From: Eggerthellaceae bacterium
GTDB taxonomy: Bacteria > Actinomycetota > Coriobacteriia > Coriobacteriales > Eggerthellaceae
Direction: 5' to 3'
Assembly (NCBI GenBank): GCA_009782605.1
Contig: WRIR01000015.1
Location: 1 to 57,720 of the forward strand
DNA: 57,720 nucleotides
Positions within the stretch are counted from its first letter, which is position 1, and each line of letters opens with the position of its first letter. The position numbers and the translations under genes were made by a program. Positions 55,867 through 57,720 of the stretch are shown piece by piece. Below the pieces are notes generated by a model. The model did not search any database. It had not been told where the DNA came from and worked only from the letters and a program-made list of their open reading frames with translations.

Positions 55867-57477
55867 TCATGGGCCATGGGGCGCTGACCACAAAGACATC
55901 ACGGCGTAGGAGCGCCAGGGGCTCCATTTCAGCGAGAGCTCCTTGAGGGCCTTCTCCTTCATGTCGGGAAATGCGCACTTCACGCCGTAGTCGGTGGCCG
56001 GGAAAGCATCGGGGTAGTCGAAGGCGCGCATGAGCAGGTACTGCACCGTCCACTCGCCGATGCCGGGGACCTCAAGCAGGCGCGCTGCCGAGCGCTCGAC
56101 ATCGGCCTCGGGGCGCAGATCGAGCTCGCCCGCGCACAGCGCCTCGGCCAGGGTGCAGATAGCCCGCGCCCTCTGCCGTACCACGCCGAGCTGACCCAGC
56201 CTCTCTGCCGCGTCCGGGGCGCAGAAGGCAAGCGGCGAGGGGAAGGCGGTCCTCAAGCCCTCGACGGGCAGATGGGCCGGAGTGCCGAAGGCCTGTGCGA
56301 CGCGGCCCGCCATCGTGTTTGCGGCCTTCACCGTGACCTGCTGCCCGAGGATCGCACGCACCGCCATCTCGAAGCCGTCGAAGCTGCAGGGCACGCGGAT
56401 GCCCGGGATGCGGCTTTGGGGGACGCGGGCATAGAAGTCCGCGAGGCCGGCCTCGACGGCCCGCGGGGTGCAATCGACGTCGAAGAGGCGCCGGACCTTC
56501 GAGATGACCGAGGGTATCTCGTCGAAGAGGTCGGGCGAGACCGTCACCTTCAGGCAGTTCTTCTGGGGAAAGTCCGCGACCCTGATCCAGCCGACCGGCG
56601 GCTGGCCGGGGCTTTTCTGGGCCGCGCCGCCCACGCTGTCTGCGGCTGAGGCTGCGTTCGTGCTGCCCGCGCCCGTACTACCTGCAGCTGTGTTCATGCT
56701 GTCCGGCCTGTGCGGGCGGCCTGGGTGTTCCACGCCGCCCGCGCCCTTGACGCTGCGCCAGTAGGCGCCGTCCCTTACCACCTCGACCCCCTCGATTGCG
56801 CGGACGCCCAAGAACTCCAGCAGCAGGTCGAAGCGGAAGGGGGGACGGTAGTCGACCCTCATCTCGATAGGGTGCACGTCGGCACCCGGGGCCGGGGCAC
56901 GGTTCCTCAAGCGGCTCGGGGGCATGCGGTACTGTTTGGAGAAGGCGTCGTTGAAGCGCCTCACCGAGGAAAACCCGCAGGCATAGGCGACCCGTGTGAC
57001 CGGCATGTCGGTGTCGGTCAGAAGGCCCTTCGCCAACAGCAGGCGGCAGGTGTTGCGGTAGGCGGCAGGACTCACGCCGTACTCGTCCTCGAAGATCCGG
57101 CGAAGCTGCCTTTCGGAGACCCCGAGGGTGCGGGCGACGTCAGCGACGCTGCACGAGGAAGAGTCCTTCTTGATGAGCCCGGCCGCCCGGTAGGCGACAG
57201 TGGCCATGCCGGGGAAGCCGGGCGTGTCGGGAGCGAGCTCGGGACGGCATTTCATGCAGGGCCGATACCCCGCAGCCTCTGCCATCGCCGCAGTCGGGAA
57301 AAAGGTGCAGTTCTCGCGACGGGGAACCTTGGCGGTACACACGGTGCGACAGTAGATGCCCGTTGACGAGACACCCACGAAAAAACACCCGTCGTAGTCG
57401 GTGTTATGCGCTGCAAGCTCCGCAAAGAGCTCGTCGTCGCTCGAAAAGCCCCTCTCGGTGTTCGGAAGCGTTTTCAC
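55867..57477 (-). CDS. Ada-AlkA fusion: methyl-phosphotriester sensor, AraC activator and DNA glycosylase
   Basis: A 536-residue protein that merges the Ada N-terminal domain with AlkA. The zinc site has Cys43, Cys47, Cys74 and Cys77 (YCRTVC...RPCMKC); in E. coli Ada the first of these accepts methyl from phosphotriesters. An AraC HTH follows (about 105-190; VADVARTLGVSERQLRRIF...VAYACGFSSVRRFNDAF). The C-terminal half is an AlkA glycosylase with helix-hairpin-helix (VPGIGEWTVQY) and the catalytic Asp in TDYGVK. A GTG at 57477 with GGGGAGGG upstream is preferred to the ATG at 57504, whose GGAGG is only 1 nt away. It would sense damage, activate its own operon and excise 3-methyladenine. Confidence 0.93.
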   Translation of the reverse strand: MKTLPNTERGFSSDDELFAELAAHNTDYDGCFFVGVSSTGIYCRTVCTAKVPRRENCTFFPTAAMAEAAGYRPCMKCRPELAPDTPGFPGMATVAYRAAGLIKKDSSSCSVADVARTLGVSERQLRRIFEDEYGVSPAAYRNTCRLLLAKGLLTDTDMPVTRVAYACGFSSVRRFNDAFSKQYRMPPSRLRNRAPAPGADVHPIEMRVDYRPPFRFDLLLEFLGVRAIEGVEVVRDGAYWRSVKGAGGVEHPGRPHRPDSMNTAAGSTGAGSTNAASAADSVGGAAQKSPGQPPVGWIRVADFPQKNCLKVTVSPDLFDEIPSVISKVRRLFDVDCTPRAVEAGLADFYARVPQSRIPGIRVPCSFDGFEMAVRAILGQQVTVKAANTMAGRVAQAFGTPAHLPVEGLRTAFPSPLAFCAPDAAERLGQLGVVRQRARAICTLAEALCAGELDLRPEADVERSAARLLEVPGIGEWTVQYLLMRAFDYPDAFPATDYGVKCAFPDMKEKALKELSLKWSPWRSYAVMSLWSAPHGP

Positions 57478-57504
57478 AAGGCCCTCCCCTCGGGTTTTCG
57501 TCAT

Positions 57505-57720
57505 ACCTCCATCTAACCACAGCCCTGCACATTTTACTAGCCATTTTCGGACAAGAATTCCCCTGCCGCGGCACAGGGCCGAGGATCGATTCCGTTGTGT
57601 CCCGCACCTTGTCGCCCAGCACGTCATTGCGGGCTTGACCCGCAATCTGACCGGACATTTACCGGGCTGTGAGTCGGGCCGCAATGACATGGGCGGGCCG
57701 GTTCACCCGAGTCCCCCCCC
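57505..57720. repeat. Promoter side of ada-alkA with GCGGG REP-like copies and C-run end
   Basis: No gene is seen. A copy of the GCGGG repeat (inverted, near 57624-57647) and a partial one (near 57670-57690, CGGGCCGCAATGAC) lie upstream of ada-alkA. The window ends in eight C. An A/T-richer stretch (57525-57560) may hold the ada-alkA promoter, but no clear -10/-35 pair was found. Confidence 0.6.

Overview
The window reads as GC-rich chromosomal DNA of an anaerobic actinobacterium, most likely class Coriobacteriia, family Eggerthellaceae (inference). Support comes from the two LuxR-type regulators carried on multi-pass membrane domains (typical of that family), the Tat-exported NlpC/P60 hydrolases, the Clostridial-hydrophobic-W (ChW) surface proteins, the CD1871A-type small CXXC protein with its ferredoxin-like partner, and a formyl-tetrahydrofolate C1 module. 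The extreme ends are poly-C/poly-G runs that look like assembly or sequencing artefacts.

Layout. 0.5-6.7 kb: a NitT/TauT-type ABC transporter (minus strand) diverges from fhs-fchA-folD (plus strand) over a symmetric promoter/operator; a broken ribbon-helix-helix antitoxin tail follows folD. 6.8-11.4 kb: an EF-G-like GTPase and a nine-repeat ChW L,D-transpeptidase. 11.7-13.8 kb: a redox membrane cluster (PGPGW protein, CD1871A CXXC peptide, polyferredoxin membrane protein, TlpA lipoprotein). 13.9-18.1 kb: a lipoprotein/zinc-ribbon membrane pair and a membrane LuxR regulator with two apparent HTH domains. 18.1-22.2 kb: an MTA/SAH-type deaminase, catalase and an Mrp Fe-S carrier. 22.3-25.8 kb: two paralogous Tat NlpC/P60 proteins and a membrane J-domain protein.

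25.9-32.1 kb: the purine operon srtB-purF-purM-purN-purH, with a class B sortase translationally coupled to purF and a 40-residue membrane peptide upstream. 32.3-34.5 kb: a ChW protein fused to the C-terminal part of a polysaccharide deacetylase, then a CapA lipoprotein. 34.6-36.3 kb: fetA and fetB separated by REP-like repeats. 36.4-41.6 kb: a polyphosphate island (two-domain PPK2/Pap, Ppx, PPK1). 41.7-51.7 kb: rpoB-rpoC-hisE-glmM, driven by a near-consensus promoter flanked by a 13-bp inverted repeat. 51.8-57.5 kb: a second membrane LuxR regulator behind a long structured leader, a YacP-like NYN protein, rlmB, and an alkylation-repair pair (ogt and an Ada-AlkA fusion).

Functional links. The C1 genes make formyl-, methenyl- and methylene-tetrahydrofolate; 10-formyl-THF is consumed by PurN and PurH of the purine operon. 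The envelope genes (ChW L,D-transpeptidase, NlpC/P60 pair, sortase B, ChW-deacetylase chimera, CapA) form a recurrent theme. Several families of short inverted repeats are scattered between genes. I saw no rRNA, tRNA, CRISPR array, intact transposase or prophage. The least explained segments are the structured 53.4-53.8 kb intergenic region, the tandem-HTH membrane regulator, the ChW-deacetylase chimera and the 30-bp palindromic element near the left end.
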